Shown here: piece after piece, positions 54,573 to 63,171 of the stretch
Layout: each line of letters begins with the position of its first letter
How positions within the stretch are numbered: position 1 is the first letter of the stretch
Origin: Halanaerobiaceae bacterium ANBcell28
Lineage (GTDB): Bacteria; Bacillota; Halanaerobiia; Halanaerobiales; DTU029
Direction of reading: 5' to 3'
Assembly (NCBI GenBank): GCA_037623315.1
Contig: JBBJJH010000010.1
Location: forward strand, 62,001 to 126,000
DNA: 64,000 nt
Translations under genes and position numbers: made by a program
The notes under the pieces: model-generated
The model's database searches: none
What the model was told of the DNA's origin: nothing
Seen by the model: the letters and a program-made list of their open reading frames with translations, nothing else

Positions 54573-56648
54573 TTACCCTCCTTCTTCTAATAATACATTA
54601 ATTTTAGTGCCTGCCGGTACCCTTATACCAGAATCTATATCTTGACTTTTTACAATACCACTACCTTGACTACTAATTCCCAGACCTAATTGTGCTAATA
54701 AATTACGTGCATCTTCTTCGTTTAAGCCTTCAAGATCTGGTACAATAACCATAAATTGTTCAGAACTTTCTTCACTAAACAATAAGATAGTAGTTCCTGA
54801 TAAAACACTTGCTCCAGCTAATGGCACCTGTCTAATAACTGTATTTTTGTCTCCTATTATTTTAACACCAAAACCATTTTTTCTCAAGATTTCTTCAGCT
54901 TCAAATATATTTTTTTTCTTTAAATCTGGAACTTCATTAAATATTAAATCATCATCATCTTCATGTCTAGCTATTTGTGGAGGTATTTCTAAGTAACGCA
55001 AAGTATCTAATGCTATATTACGAAATATTGGAGCCGCAGTTTGGCTACCATAATATGGATAACCTGTCACGTCATATAAAACAACCAATACTACTAACTG
55101 AGGATCATCTGCAGGTAATATACCAATAAATGAAGTATCATAAACTTCTGCTCCATAATGTTTAGCAGTACCGGTTTTACCACCAATACGATATCCTTCG
55201 ATATATGCATTATGACCAGTTCCATCTCTTACAGCTTTTTCTAAAAGCGATAATGTTCTAGTGGCTGTTTCTTCTGAAATTACTTGCCTAACCTGTATTG
55301 TCTCTACTTTTTCTACTAATTCTCCATCACTTGTTCTTACTTCATTAACTAGTTTAGGTTGTAACAAAACTCCGTTATTAGCAACTGCAGAAATAGCTGA
55401 TACTAATTGAATTGGAGTAACGGTAATACCATGACCAAATGTCATTGTTGCATGTTCTACTGGACCTACCGCATCATATGATGATAATATTCCTCTGGCT
55501 TCCCCGGGTAATCTAATTGACGTTTGAGAGCCGAAACCAAAGGCTTGAATATAATTATAAAAAACATTTGTCTCCATTCTAGTTCCAACTTGAACAAATC
55601 CTGGGTTACATGAATTTTCAACTACTTCTGCGAATGTCTGGCTACCATGTCCCCCATGTTTCCAACAGTTAATTCTTTCCCCGCCAACCCTAATATAACC
55701 AGGATCAAAAAACTGATCATTTTCACTTACAACACCCTCTTCTAATGCTGCAGCTGTCGTTATAATCTTAAATGTAGAACCAGGTTCAAAACCATCAGAA
55801 ATAGCACGATTTCGCCAATCTCTTTGAGCGTAATTAGCAAAATTATTAGGGTCATAATCAGGTCGGTTAGCCATTGCTAACAAACCCCCAGTACTTGGGT
55901 CCATTACAATAACAGTACCACCTGATATTTGAAAATCATTCATAGCCCTTGCTAATTCTCTCTCTGCAATAAATTGTATAACTTCATCAATGGTAAGATA
56001 TAAATTATATCCGTCATTAGGAGTAACATATTCTTGATAACCATCAGGTATATGTCTGCCTGCCGCATCTCTTTCAGTTTTTATCTTACCAGGAGTACCT
56101 CGTAAATAATTATCATATGAAAGTTCTAAACCATCTAATCCTTGACTGTCAATTCCTGCAAAACCAATAATATGACTAGCTAGATTATTCTTAGGATAAA
56201 AGCGTTTACTTTCCTCAGTAAAAGTAATTCCAGCCAAATCAAGTTTACGGACTTTTGCAGCTATTTCATCAGGTATTTTTCTACTTACATAAACTGCACT
56301 TGCTTGACGAGTTATTCTAGCAAACACAGTTTCATAATTCATTCCCAAAACATCTGCCAACTGTCTAGCTGTATTTTCAGGATTTTTTATTTCATATGGA
56401 ATTGCTACTACTGTCTCACTACTAGCACTTACAGCTAGTTCTCTTCCCTTATTATCATATATAATTCCTCTTTTTGGCTCTACGGCAAGATCTCTCGTTC
56501 GTTGTTCTAGAGCTTTCCGTTGATACTCTTCATTATTAACAACCTGAATCCATATTAGTCTTATACTAAGACTAAATATTAAAAAAAAGAAAATAAGAAA
56601 AAGAAACAAAATTCGTTTTCTTATTAGCAAATGAGGATGAGATATCAC
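54573..56648 (-). CDS. Penicillin-binding protein with PASTA domains (FtsI/SpoVD type)
   Basis: 691 residues. One N-terminal membrane helix (about 11-37), a PBP dimerisation domain (about 50-200), then the transpeptidase with STFK at 291-294 (active-site Ser291), SCN at 346-348 and KTGT at 491-494. Two PASTA repeats follow (about 568-625 and 632-690). Cross-links septal peptidoglycan with FtsW. Only one such gene lies here, so I cannot tell whether it is the vegetative FtsI/PBP2B or the sporulation SpoVD; a two-gene arrangement occurs in Bacillus. Confidence 0.93.
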   Translation of the reverse strand: MISHPHLLIRKRILFLFLIFFFLIFSLSIRLIWIQVVNNEEYQRKALEQRTRDLAVEPKRGIIYDNKGRELAVSASSETVVAIPYEIKNPENTARQLADVLGMNYETVFARITRQASAVYVSRKIPDEIAAKVRKLDLAGITFTEESKRFYPKNNLASHIIGFAGIDSQGLDGLELSYDNYLRGTPGKIKTERDAAGRHIPDGYQEYVTPNDGYNLYLTIDEVIQFIAERELARAMNDFQISGGTVIVMDPSTGGLLAMANRPDYDPNNFANYAQRDWRNRAISDGFEPGSTFKIITTAAALEEGVVSENDQFFDPGYIRVGGERINCWKHGGHGSQTFAEVVENSCNPGFVQVGTRMETNVFYNYIQAFGFGSQTSIRLPGEARGILSSYDAVGPVEHATMTFGHGITVTPIQLVSAISAVANNGVLLQPKLVNEVRTSDGELVEKVETIQVRQVISEETATRTLSLLEKAVRDGTGHNAYIEGYRIGGKTGTAKHYGAEVYDTSFIGILPADDPQLVVLVVLYDVTGYPYYGSQTAAPIFRNIALDTLRYLEIPPQIARHEDDDDLIFNEVPDLKKKNIFEAEEILRKNGFGVKIIGDKNTVIRQVPLAGASVLSGTTILLFSEESSEQFMVIVPDLEGLNEEDARNLLAQLGLGISSQGSGIVKSQDIDSGIRVPAGTKINVLLEEGG

Positions 56649-56663
56649 ATAAACTCCCCCTAT

Positions 56664-57149
56664 TTATTCTAATTCTTCAGCTTTAGCTGTTCCTATCACA
56701 TTTAAAATATTAGTAAAAAATCTAGCAAAAAATATAGGCTCTTTATTACTTAAAATATGTTCATCATAATCCTGACCATTATTATTTAAGATCACAATTT
56801 TAACATCATCTGGTTCAACCATTCCTAATTCTGATCGTGCTATATTTTCTATCCTTACTATTGACCTCTCTTTAGCTAAAGCTAGACTTAAAGCATTATT
56901 CTCTACCCTAAGTTCACTTAACTGAGTATCTAAATTGTTTATATCATAATTAAGATGAGCAATTTGTACAAACTGATATATGTATGATGCAGTTAAAGTT
57001 ATACAAAAAACAATAATTATAAGGAATGAAAGCAGTGTAGATAACGATACATTATTTCTATTTCTATTATTATTATTATTTTTTCTACCATTTTGTGTAC
57101 TGTTTACACAACTATAATTATAAGTCTTTTTAGGGCTCGTTTGTAACAA
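56664..57149 (-). CDS. ftsL: FtsL-like cell division protein
   Basis: 161 residues. A low-complexity Asn/Arg-rich cytoplasmic tail (about 20-33, NNNNNRNRNN), one membrane helix (about 36-62), and a short extracytoplasmic coiled coil (about 68-105, DINNLDTQLSELRVENNAL). The TTG start at 57149 is decided by AGGTGGGTG eight bases upstream. Assigned by position between rsmH and the penicillin-binding protein plus topology; sequence similarity in this family is low. Confidence 0.82.
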   Translation of the reverse strand: MLQTSPKKTYNYSCVNSTQNGRKNNNNNRNRNNVSLSTLLSFLIIIVFCITLTASYIYQFVQIAHLNYDINNLDTQLSELRVENNALSLALAKERSIVRIENIARSELGMVEPDDVKIVILNNNGQDYDEHILSNKEPIFFARFFTNILNVIGTAKAEELE

Positions 57150-57239
57150 ATTTATTCACCCACCTTTCATTTTAGAACTTTAAATTTTCCTTAATACTTT
57201 CTAAGGTATTTTTAAAAGATTTCAAGCATTATACATGAA

Positions 57240-58172
57240 TTATTTCTTTTCAGCTACCCTTAATTTAGCACTTCTAGCTCTTGGATTCTCATCTAACTCA
57301 TCTTCTCCAGCAATCACAGGTTTTCTGGTAATAATTTTAATTTTTGCTTCTTTATCACAAGTACAGATTGGAAAGTCTGGAGGACAGACACATTTTTTTG
57401 CTAATTGACGAAAGCCTAATTTTACTATTCGATCTTCTAAAGAGTGAAAACTAATAATGCAAACTCTTCCACCTGTTTTCAAAAACGGAATTATACTGCG
57501 AATCATTTCTTCAACTTGTTCTAGTTCATTATTTGTTGCAATTCGTAATGCTTGAAAAGTTCGTCTAGCAGGATGTCCACCTGATCTTCTAGCAGACGCA
57601 GGTATTGCAGCTTTTATAACTTCCACTAAATCAAAAGTACTTTTTATTTCTTTCTGATTCCTAAATTTAACTATAAATGAAGCTATCCTAGATGACCATT
57701 TTTCTTCTCCATATTTTTTTATTATTTTACTTATTTCCTCTTTAGAAAAAGTGTTAACAATTTTTGCAGCAGTAAGATCCTGTCCTTGATTCATTCTCAT
57801 ATCTAGTGGAGCGTCATAATTATATGAAAAACCCCTTTCTGGATTATCAAATTGAGGAGAAGAAACACCTAGATCAAAAAGCATACCATCTACTTTCTCA
57901 ATTTGAAGATTTTTAAGTACTGAAGGTATATTTATATAATTATCATGAACTAAAGTGAGATTTTGGAAATTATTTATTTTTTCCTTTACTTGATTTATAG
58001 CATCTATATCTCTGTCAATAGCTATCAATTTTCCTTCATTAGAAATTTTTTTAAGAATTTCTAAACTATGCCCACCTCGTCCTAGAGTTCCGTCTATATA
58101 TATTCCATCTTTTTTGCATTTTAAATAATCTATTGTTTCTTTTAACAATACGGGTTTATGCTCTTCTTGCAT
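57240..58172 (-). CDS. rsmH: 16S rRNA (cytosine1402-N4)-methyltransferase
   Basis: 310 residues from the ATG at 58172; a nearby upstream ATG lies on the AGGATG site. SAM-binding GIYIDGTLGRGGHSLEIL (about 24-41), FDLGVSSPQFDNPERGFSY (about 97-115), and VCIISFHSLEDRIVK (about 245-259). Methylates C1402 in the decoding centre. Second gene of dcw, after mraZ. Confidence 0.96.
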   Translation of the reverse strand: MQEEHKPVLLKETIDYLKCKKDGIYIDGTLGRGGHSLEILKKISNEGKLIAIDRDIDAINQVKEKINNFQNLTLVHDNYINIPSVLKNLQIEKVDGMLFDLGVSSPQFDNPERGFSYNYDAPLDMRMNQGQDLTAAKIVNTFSKEEISKIIKKYGEEKWSSRIASFIVKFRNQKEIKSTFDLVEVIKAAIPASARRSGGHPARRTFQALRIATNNELEQVEEMIRSIIPFLKTGGRVCIISFHSLEDRIVKLGFRQLAKKCVCPPDFPICTCDKEAKIKIITRKPVIAGEDELDENPRARSAKLRVAEKK

Positions 58173-58225
58173 ATATTTACACATCCTATTTTTACTTTGA
58201 TAAAATTACTTCTGAAAAAATAAAG

Positions 58226-58657
58226 CTATATACCTAATTCTTCCATCGCCGCTGCAATGTCTTCATAAGAATCTTCAGCTTCATCCAAATAACTATCCCA
58301 TCGTTCCTTAGCCCATAGCTCAATTCGATTTGCCAAACCGATAATAACTGTTTCTTTACTTAACTCAGCATAATCTCTAAGGTTTACAGGTATTGAAATT
58401 CTACCTTGTTTATCTAACTCACATTCAGTGGCTCCAGAAAAGAAAAATCTAACAAAAGTTCGAGCGTTTTTGCTGGTAATTGGCAAAGATGTTAATTTGC
58501 TTTCTAATAAAGACCACTCCTTCATAGGATATACAAATAAACAATTATCTAAACCACGAGTGGCAACAAATTTTTCTCCTAATTCATCACGAAACTTAGC
58601 CGGTACAATTACCCGCCCTTTAGCATCCATATTATGTTGGTATTCACCCATAAACAT
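58226..58657 (-). CDS. mraZ: Transcriptional regulator MraZ
   Basis: 143 residues made of two SpoVT-AbrB-like halves, each with the DxxGR motif: [17 protein letters not shown] (about 10-26) and [17 protein letters not shown] (about 79-95). MraZ forms rings and binds GTGG repeats before its own gene to repress the dcw operon; such repeats lie 40-75 bases upstream here. Start ATG 58657, with another in-frame ATG at 58651. Confidence 0.96.
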   Translation of the reverse strand: MFMGEYQHNMDAKGRVIVPAKFRDELGEKFVATRGLDNCLFVYPMKEWSLLESKLTSLPITSKNARTFVRFFFSGATECELDKQGRISIPVNLRDYAELSKETVIIGLANRIELWAKERWDSYLDEAEDSYEDIAAAMEELGI

Positions 58658-58675
58658 CTTTTATCACCAACTTTA

Positions 58676-58731
58676 CCACTTAGATAGAAAAAAGCACCAC
58701 CTAGGCACCACTTTCCACCACTTTTCACCAC
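58676..58731 (-). promoter_or_regulatory. MraZ-binding GTGG repeats
   Basis: On the minus strand GTGG recurs at 58728-58731, 58718-58721, 58708-58711 and 58697-58700 (steps of 10, 10 and 11 bases), plus a further copy at 58676-58679. This is the phased direct-repeat pattern known for MraZ operators, and it lies just before mraZ. Confidence 0.85.
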
Positions 58732-58857
58732 TATAATTTTATTATTCGTTATAAATGCTAAATCTCCTTCTTTTTTTAAGAAAAAAAGATGTTCTATAGG
58801 TAAATTTTCTTAATAATAATTAATTTTGAAAATATAATTATAATATAAGATGTTAAA

Positions 58858-58887
58858 TTTATTCACATTATCACTTGATTCCACATA
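58858..58887 (+). promoter_or_regulatory. Promoter of the 43-residue peptide gene
   Basis: TTCACA, an 18-base spacer and TATAAT (58890 region, within ACATATAATAG). The TATAAT is about 25 bases before the ATG, leaving just enough leader for the AAAGGGGG site. The -35 is one base off consensus. Confidence 0.6.
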
Positions 58888-58917
58888 TAATAGAGATGAA
58901 AAAGGGGGTATAAAATA

Positions 58918-59049
58918 ATGAAAATTAATTTTTTCTATGCCTGGACGAAAAACAAAGACAGTAGTAACGAATATACAAAATCACTTGGGGGAGGCTTAAG
59001 ACTACCTTCCTTTTTGAAATGGTTAAACATCTTTCGTAAAAAATCATAA
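58918..59049 (+). CDS. Small cationic peptide, 43 residues, unrecognised
   Basis: Reads MKINFFYAWTKNKDSSNEYT in its first 20 residues, then a SLGGG turn and a lysine/arginine-rich, potentially amphipathic segment (residues 29-43, LPSFLKWLNIFRKKS). Strong AAAGGGGG Shine-Dalgarno sequence eight bases before the ATG, a promoter upstream and a perfect terminator right after the stop, so it forms a full transcription unit on its own. Convergent with dinB and divergent from mraZ. I do not recognise the family. The Gly-Gly followed by a cationic helix recalls double-glycine leader peptides, but no peptidase or exporter gene is nearby, so this is only a suggestion. Confidence 0.7.
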   Translation: MKINFFYAWTKNKDSSNEYTKSLGGGLRLPSFLKWLNIFRKKS

Positions 59050-59091
59050 AAAAAGGGACATAAGCCTTTTATCAGGATTATGTCCCTTTTT
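59050..59091. terminator. Bidirectional terminator between the small peptide gene and dinB
   Basis: Perfect 14-base arms (59050-59063 / 59078-59091, AAAAAGGGACATAA and complement) around a 14-base loop with a further three-pair stem. A and T runs on the two sides suit termination in both directions. Confidence 0.9.
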
Positions 59092-59097
59092 CATATA

Positions 59098-60264
59098 TTA
59101 AAGTTTATTTTCTAAATTTCTTGCTCTTTTTATGCTACTGTCTCCAAAACGATCTTTTAGATTATCAATGATTTTACTTAATTCATCCTTTTTTATGTTA
59201 TCTTCAAACAAAGATAACTGCTTTTTATCATTATTTTTTATATTGCTTACTCCTATACCTAGTAACCTTACAGGTTTATCTAATAACTTATCCTTTTCTA
59301 ATAATTTCCTAGCAGTTTGATAAATAATATCAGTACTATTAGTATTTACCTTTAAGCTAATACTTCTACTTTTGGTAGTAAAATCGTTATAACGTACTTT
59401 TATAAATACAGTAAATCCACTAAGATCATTTTTTCTCAATCGTCTAGAAACTTTTGCTGTCATTTTCATTAGACTAGCATAGATCAATCTTCTATCAGTT
59501 AAATTATCTGAATATGTCTCTTCATGACTAATTGATTTAATCTCATTACTAACGTTTACCACTCTATTATCTATCCCTCTCGAGAGATGATAGAGTTTTT
59601 TTCCTGTTTTACCTAATAAAGTCTCTAGATCAATTATACTCAATTCTTTTAGTCGAGCAATTGTTTCTATTCCTCTTGCTTTTAATATTTTTTCTGTCTT
59701 CTTACCCACACCCCATATTTTACTGACAGGTAAGGGATCAAGAATTTCAGCTACTTTATTCTCTTCAATAACAAAAAAACCATCTGGTTTATCTAAATCA
59801 GATGATAACTTAGCAAGAAATTTATTGCTAGCTAGTCCAACTGATGCAATCAATCCAGTTTCTTTCTTTATCTCTTCTTTAATTTTTTTACCAATTGTTC
59901 TTGAATCACCAAATAAGCGATGACAGCCAGATAAATCTAGAAAAGCTTCATCAATTGATATACCCTCTACAAGAGGTGTGTATTTCATGAATATATTAAA
60001 TATTATCTTAGACATTTCCCGATATCGTTGATGATTTCCAGGCAAAAAAATGCCATTAGGACAAAGCTTCTTAGCTTTTACTATAGGCATAGCAGAATGG
60101 ACGCCATACTTTCTAGCTTCATATGAAGCAGCAGATACAACGCCCCTCTTATCAAGTAAAGTACCTCCTACAATAACAGGTTTACCTTTAAGATCAGGCT
60201 TATCTATTTGTTCTACAGATGCAAAAAAAGCGTCCATATCAATATGCATAATATTTAGAGACAT
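59098..60264 (-). CDS. dinB: DNA polymerase IV (Y family)
   Basis: 388 residues. N-terminal IMHIDMDAFFASVEQ (5-19) supplies the first catalytic Asp, and GISIDEAFLDLSG (about 100-112) the Asp-Glu pair. Helix-hairpin-helix contacts (WGVGKKTEKILKARGI near 180) and a little-finger domain (about 240-350) follow. Carries out translesion synthesis. The C-terminus lacks a clear beta-clamp motif such as QLxLF beyond the KKQLSLFEDN segment, which may serve. No SOS box was seen. Confidence 0.95.
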   Translation of the reverse strand: MSLNIMHIDMDAFFASVEQIDKPDLKGKPVIVGGTLLDKRGVVSAASYEARKYGVHSAMPIVKAKKLCPNGIFLPGNHQRYREMSKIIFNIFMKYTPLVEGISIDEAFLDLSGCHRLFGDSRTIGKKIKEEIKKETGLIASVGLASNKFLAKLSSDLDKPDGFFVIEENKVAEILDPLPVSKIWGVGKKTEKILKARGIETIARLKELSIIDLETLLGKTGKKLYHLSRGIDNRVVNVSNEIKSISHEETYSDNLTDRRLIYASLMKMTAKVSRRLRKNDLSGFTVFIKVRYNDFTTKSRSISLKVNTNSTDIIYQTARKLLEKDKLLDKPVRLLGIGVSNIKNNDKKQLSLFEDNIKKDELSKIIDNLKDRFGDSSIKRARNLENKL

Positions 60265-60322
60265 CTTTCTTCTTCTCCTTTATTCATCAAATATATAAGT
60301 ATTATTAATCAAAAGAAAAAAC

Positions 60323-61369
60323 TTAAGTTTTTATAATTTCGTTCCACTCCAATGCAAGTTCAATTAATCTATCGATTAAATTTTTATATGGTAAACCACT
60401 AACTTCCCATAATTTAGGATACATACTATAGCGAGTAAAACCTGGTATAGTATTTACCTCATTTACTAAGACTTCGTCTTTTTTAGTAATAAAAAAATCA
60501 ACTCTTGCAAATCCATGAGCATCTACAGCTCTAAAAGCTTCCCGGCTTATTGTTTTTATATCATTTATTACTTTATCACTCAAATTAGCTGGAATTATTA
60601 ATTCAGTAGAATTATCTTGATATTTTGCTTTATAATCATAAAAATCATTGTTAGATTTAATTTCTCCAGGCAATGATACCTGGATATTTGTATTTCCTAA
60701 AACTGAACATTCCACTTCTCTTCCAGGAATATATTCTTCAACTACTGCCTTATAGTCATATTTAAACGCTTCTTCTAAGGCTAATCCCAACTCTTCTGCT
60801 TTATTTACTTTTGTAATACCAATACTTGAACCCATATTTGCAGGTTTTATAAAGCAAGGCCAAGCTATATCACTTTTCACTTCTTTTTGTAACTTTTTTA
60901 TATCGTTAATATCATATTTGTAAACTATTTTATATCGTCCTTGCGGTATGTTGTTATTTGCAAATAAATTTTTCATTATAGCCTTATCCATACCTACAGC
61001 AGAACTCAATACTCCCGTTCCCACATATGGAATATCTAAGATTTCCAACATACCCTGTAATCTTCCATCTTCACCAAAAGGACCATGCAATATCGGAAAA
61101 GCTAAATCTATATTTGATTCAATTATAGGCTTAAAAGAACTCGCCAAAGAGAGCAATTCATCTTTTATAAGTACTGATATATTTTGGTTTTCTAAAACTT
61201 TCAAAGATTCTTCAGAATCTAAGCAATAACCATTTTTAGAAATAGCAAAAGGTTTTATTTCATATTTGTTTCTATCTATCACAGAATATATTGATCTTGC
61301 TGACATTATAGATATCTCATGTTCCTCTGACCTTCCACCAAAAATCAATCCAATTTTAAGTTTTTCCAT
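60323..61369 (-). CDS. ddl: D-alanine--D-alanine ligase
   Basis: 348 residues. N-terminal IGLIFGGRSEEHEISIMSA (5-23), ATP-grasp domain with WPCFIKPANMGSSIGITKV (about 164) and VEEYIPGREVECSVLG (about 207), and metal-binding DFFITKKDEVLVNEVNTIPG (about 295-314). The final motif has GFTRYSMYPKLWEVSGLPY, close to the Ddl signature and not to VanA-type D-lactate ligases. Supplies D-Ala-D-Ala to MurF. Confidence 0.95.
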   Translation of the reverse strand: MEKLKIGLIFGGRSEEHEISIMSARSIYSVIDRNKYEIKPFAISKNGYCLDSEESLKVLENQNISVLIKDELLSLASSFKPIIESNIDLAFPILHGPFGEDGRLQGMLEILDIPYVGTGVLSSAVGMDKAIMKNLFANNNIPQGRYKIVYKYDINDIKKLQKEVKSDIAWPCFIKPANMGSSIGITKVNKAEELGLALEEAFKYDYKAVVEEYIPGREVECSVLGNTNIQVSLPGEIKSNNDFYDYKAKYQDNSTELIIPANLSDKVINDIKTISREAFRAVDAHGFARVDFFITKKDEVLVNEVNTIPGFTRYSMYPKLWEVSGLPYKNLIDRLIELALEWNEIIKT

Positions 61370-61473
61370 TGGTAATCCTCCATTCTTTATTAAAAATTAA
61401 AAGAAACATTATATTCAAATTAAAATTTTTAATAAATTTTTGATTAAGTAAATTATAATCAGGATAAAATAGG

Positions 61474-61499
61474 AAAAAGCTTATTTTACTAAGCTTTTT
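61474..61499. terminator. Terminator after trpS
   Basis: AAAAAGCTTA / TAAGCTTTTT perfect 10-base arms, 6-base loop, T runs in both orientations. It ends trpS on the minus strand. Confidence 0.85.
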
Positions 61500-61542
61500 T
61501 TATAACCCTAATATATATTTACTTATAAATCAGAATAATATT

Positions 61543-62541
61543 CTAAAAATAATCAAGATGCATAGCTTCTCTTACTTCAGCTAATGTCTGTTTACCTATT
61601 TTTCTTGCCTTTTTAGTTCCTTCTATTAATATCTCATCAACTAAGTTTGGATTATTATCGTATTTTACACGTCTTTCACGCATTGGTTCTAATAGTTCAT
61701 TAATTTTATTTGATAGATTCTTTTTACATGCAACACAACCAATAGTTCCGGCTTTACAAGACTCTTCTATTTCCGGAATCCCTTCTTTATTAAAAGCCTT
61801 ATGATACTCAAAAACAGTACATACCTCAGGATGACCAGGATCATCTTTTCTAATTCTGGCAGGATCTGTTTTGGCTTTTCTTATACTGGACTCAACTTCT
61901 TTTACAGAGTCCGATAAAAATATAGCATTATTGAGACTTTTGCTCATTTTATTTTTACCATCTATACCAACAAGTCTTGGAAAGTCTCCTATTAAAGCTT
62001 CTGGTTCAGGAAAAACAGGTGCATATAATTGATTGAACTTTCTAGCTATTTTTCTTGTTTGCTCTACATGAGGTAATTGATCACTTCCAACTGGAACTAA
62101 ATCAGCTTTACAAAAAGTTATGTCAGCTGCTTGACTTACTGGATATCCCAAAAATCCATAAGTCATATCATTATAACCATATTGTGCTGATTCAGATTTT
62201 ATTGTAGGATTATGTTGTAATTGATTCACTGTAACTATCATTGAGAAAAAAACTGTTAATTCAGCTATTTCAGGAATTAAAGATTGGACTAATATTGTAG
62301 TAATTTCCGGATCAATACCAGCTGCTAAATAATCTTTTGCTACCTGACGTATATCATTAGACAGTTGCTCCGGTTTCTCAAAATTAGTAGTTAAAGCTTG
62401 TACATCAGCGATTATCAGAAATGTATCATATTCATGTTGTAATTTAACTCTATTTTTTAGAGTTCCAACATAGTGACCTAAATGTAATTTACCTGTGGGT
62501 CTATCTCCAGTTAATATCCGTTTTAGCTTTTTTTTCGCCAT
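61543..62541 (-). CDS. trpS: Tryptophanyl-tRNA synthetase, four-cysteine (Fe-S) type
   Basis: 332 residues from the ATG at 62541 (GAGG nine bases upstream). Class I synthetase with the HIGH-type LHLGHYVG (about 20-27) and KMSKS (about 198-202). The anticodon-binding region carries Cys241, Cys262, Cys269 and Cys272, spaced C-x20-C-x6-C-x2-C, close to the C-x22-C-x6-C-x2-C that holds a [4Fe-4S] cluster in Thermotoga maritima TrpRS. No T-box leader was found upstream. The gene ends at a strong terminator and diverges from the Fur-family gene. Confidence 0.95.
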   Translation of the reverse strand: MAKKKLKRILTGDRPTGKLHLGHYVGTLKNRVKLQHEYDTFLIIADVQALTTNFEKPEQLSNDIRQVAKDYLAAGIDPEITTILVQSLIPEIAELTVFFSMIVTVNQLQHNPTIKSESAQYGYNDMTYGFLGYPVSQAADITFCKADLVPVGSDQLPHVEQTRKIARKFNQLYAPVFPEPEALIGDFPRLVGIDGKNKMSKSLNNAIFLSDSVKEVESSIRKAKTDPARIRKDDPGHPEVCTVFEYHKAFNKEGIPEIEESCKAGTIGCVACKKNLSNKINELLEPMRERRVKYDNNPNLVDEILIEGTKKARKIGKQTLAEVREAMHLDYF

Positions 62542-62627
62542 AACTATCAACCTCTTTCAAATTGAAAATTTTTATTAATGATATCAAATATTATACTTAT
62601 CGTCAAGTATATTACTTTTTATTCTAC

Positions 62628-62656
62628 TTGACTTTATACTTATAAATTGATAAAAT
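62628..62656 (+). promoter_or_regulatory. Sigma-A promoter of the Fur-family gene
   Basis: TTGACT (62628-62633), 17-base spacer, TAAAAT (62651-62656); start of transcription near 62663. Confidence 0.8.
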
Positions 62657-62669
62657 AATAAACAGTAAT

Positions 62670-62686
62670 AATTATCATTTATAATT
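62670..62686. promoter_or_regulatory. Likely PerR/Fur-type operator before the Fur-family gene
   Basis: AATTATCATTTATAATT is an inverted repeat of AATTAT/ATAATT around a five-base centre, similar to the PerR box TTATAATNATTATAA. It sits just after the predicted transcription start, where binding would give self-repression. Confidence 0.5.
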
Positions 62687-62722
62687 TAAAGTGAATTTTA
62701 TAACCGAGAGGGGAAAAAGAAA

Positions 62723-63115
62723 ATGCCAAAAACCAAACATCGAATGACTAAGCAACGTAAACTTATATTGGATGTACTACGCAATACAAACATTCATCCA
62801 ACTGCAGATTGGATATACGAACAAGTAAGAAAAGACATACCTAATATTAGTCTAGGTACAGTTTATAGAAATTTGAACTTACTTGCTGACATGGGTAAAA
62901 TTAGTGTTCTTGATTTCGGTAGTTCATATAGTAGATTTGATGGTAATCCAGATAATCACTATCATTTCAGCTGTAATAACTGTGAAAACGTTTATGATTT
63001 AGACATACCTATTGGAAAAATAATTAATCAAGAAATAGCTAAAAAAAAAGGATTTCAAGTTGAAAATCATCGTTTAGAATTTTATGGACTATGTCCTTCT
63101 TGCACTAATAAATAG
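62723..63115 (+). CDS. Fur-family regulator, PerR-like
   Basis: 130 residues. Winged helix N-terminus (about 8-80, with PTADWIYEQVRK and SLGTVYRNLNLLADMGKI), then a dimer domain with metal ligands in SRFDGNPDNHYHFSC and two structural-zinc pairs, CNNC and CPSC. The FDGN...HYHF pattern resembles PerR peroxide sensors more than Fur or Zur. AGAGGGG precedes the ATG. Its targets cannot be told from the window beyond its likely own operator. Confidence 0.88.
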   Translation: MPKTKHRMTKQRKLILDVLRNTNIHPTADWIYEQVRKDIPNISLGTVYRNLNLLADMGKISVLDFGSSYSRFDGNPDNHYHFSCNNCENVYDLDIPIGKIINQEIAKKKGFQVENHRLEFYGLCPSCTNK

Positions 63116-63137
63116 TATTTATTTCATAGACTACTTT

Positions 63138-63156
63138 AACCCGTATTATACGGGTT
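63138..63156 (+). terminator. Terminator of the Fur-family gene
   Basis: AACCCGTA / TACGGGTT arms with a three-base loop followed by TTCTTTCC. Confidence 0.85.
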
Positions 63157-63171
63157 TTCTTTCCTTTTAAC

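Noticed and set aside
62551-62722. T-box or riboswitch leader for trpS
   Set aside because: No AGGGUGG-type T-box core, no antiterminator hairpin, and the gap is short and shared with the divergent Fur-family gene.
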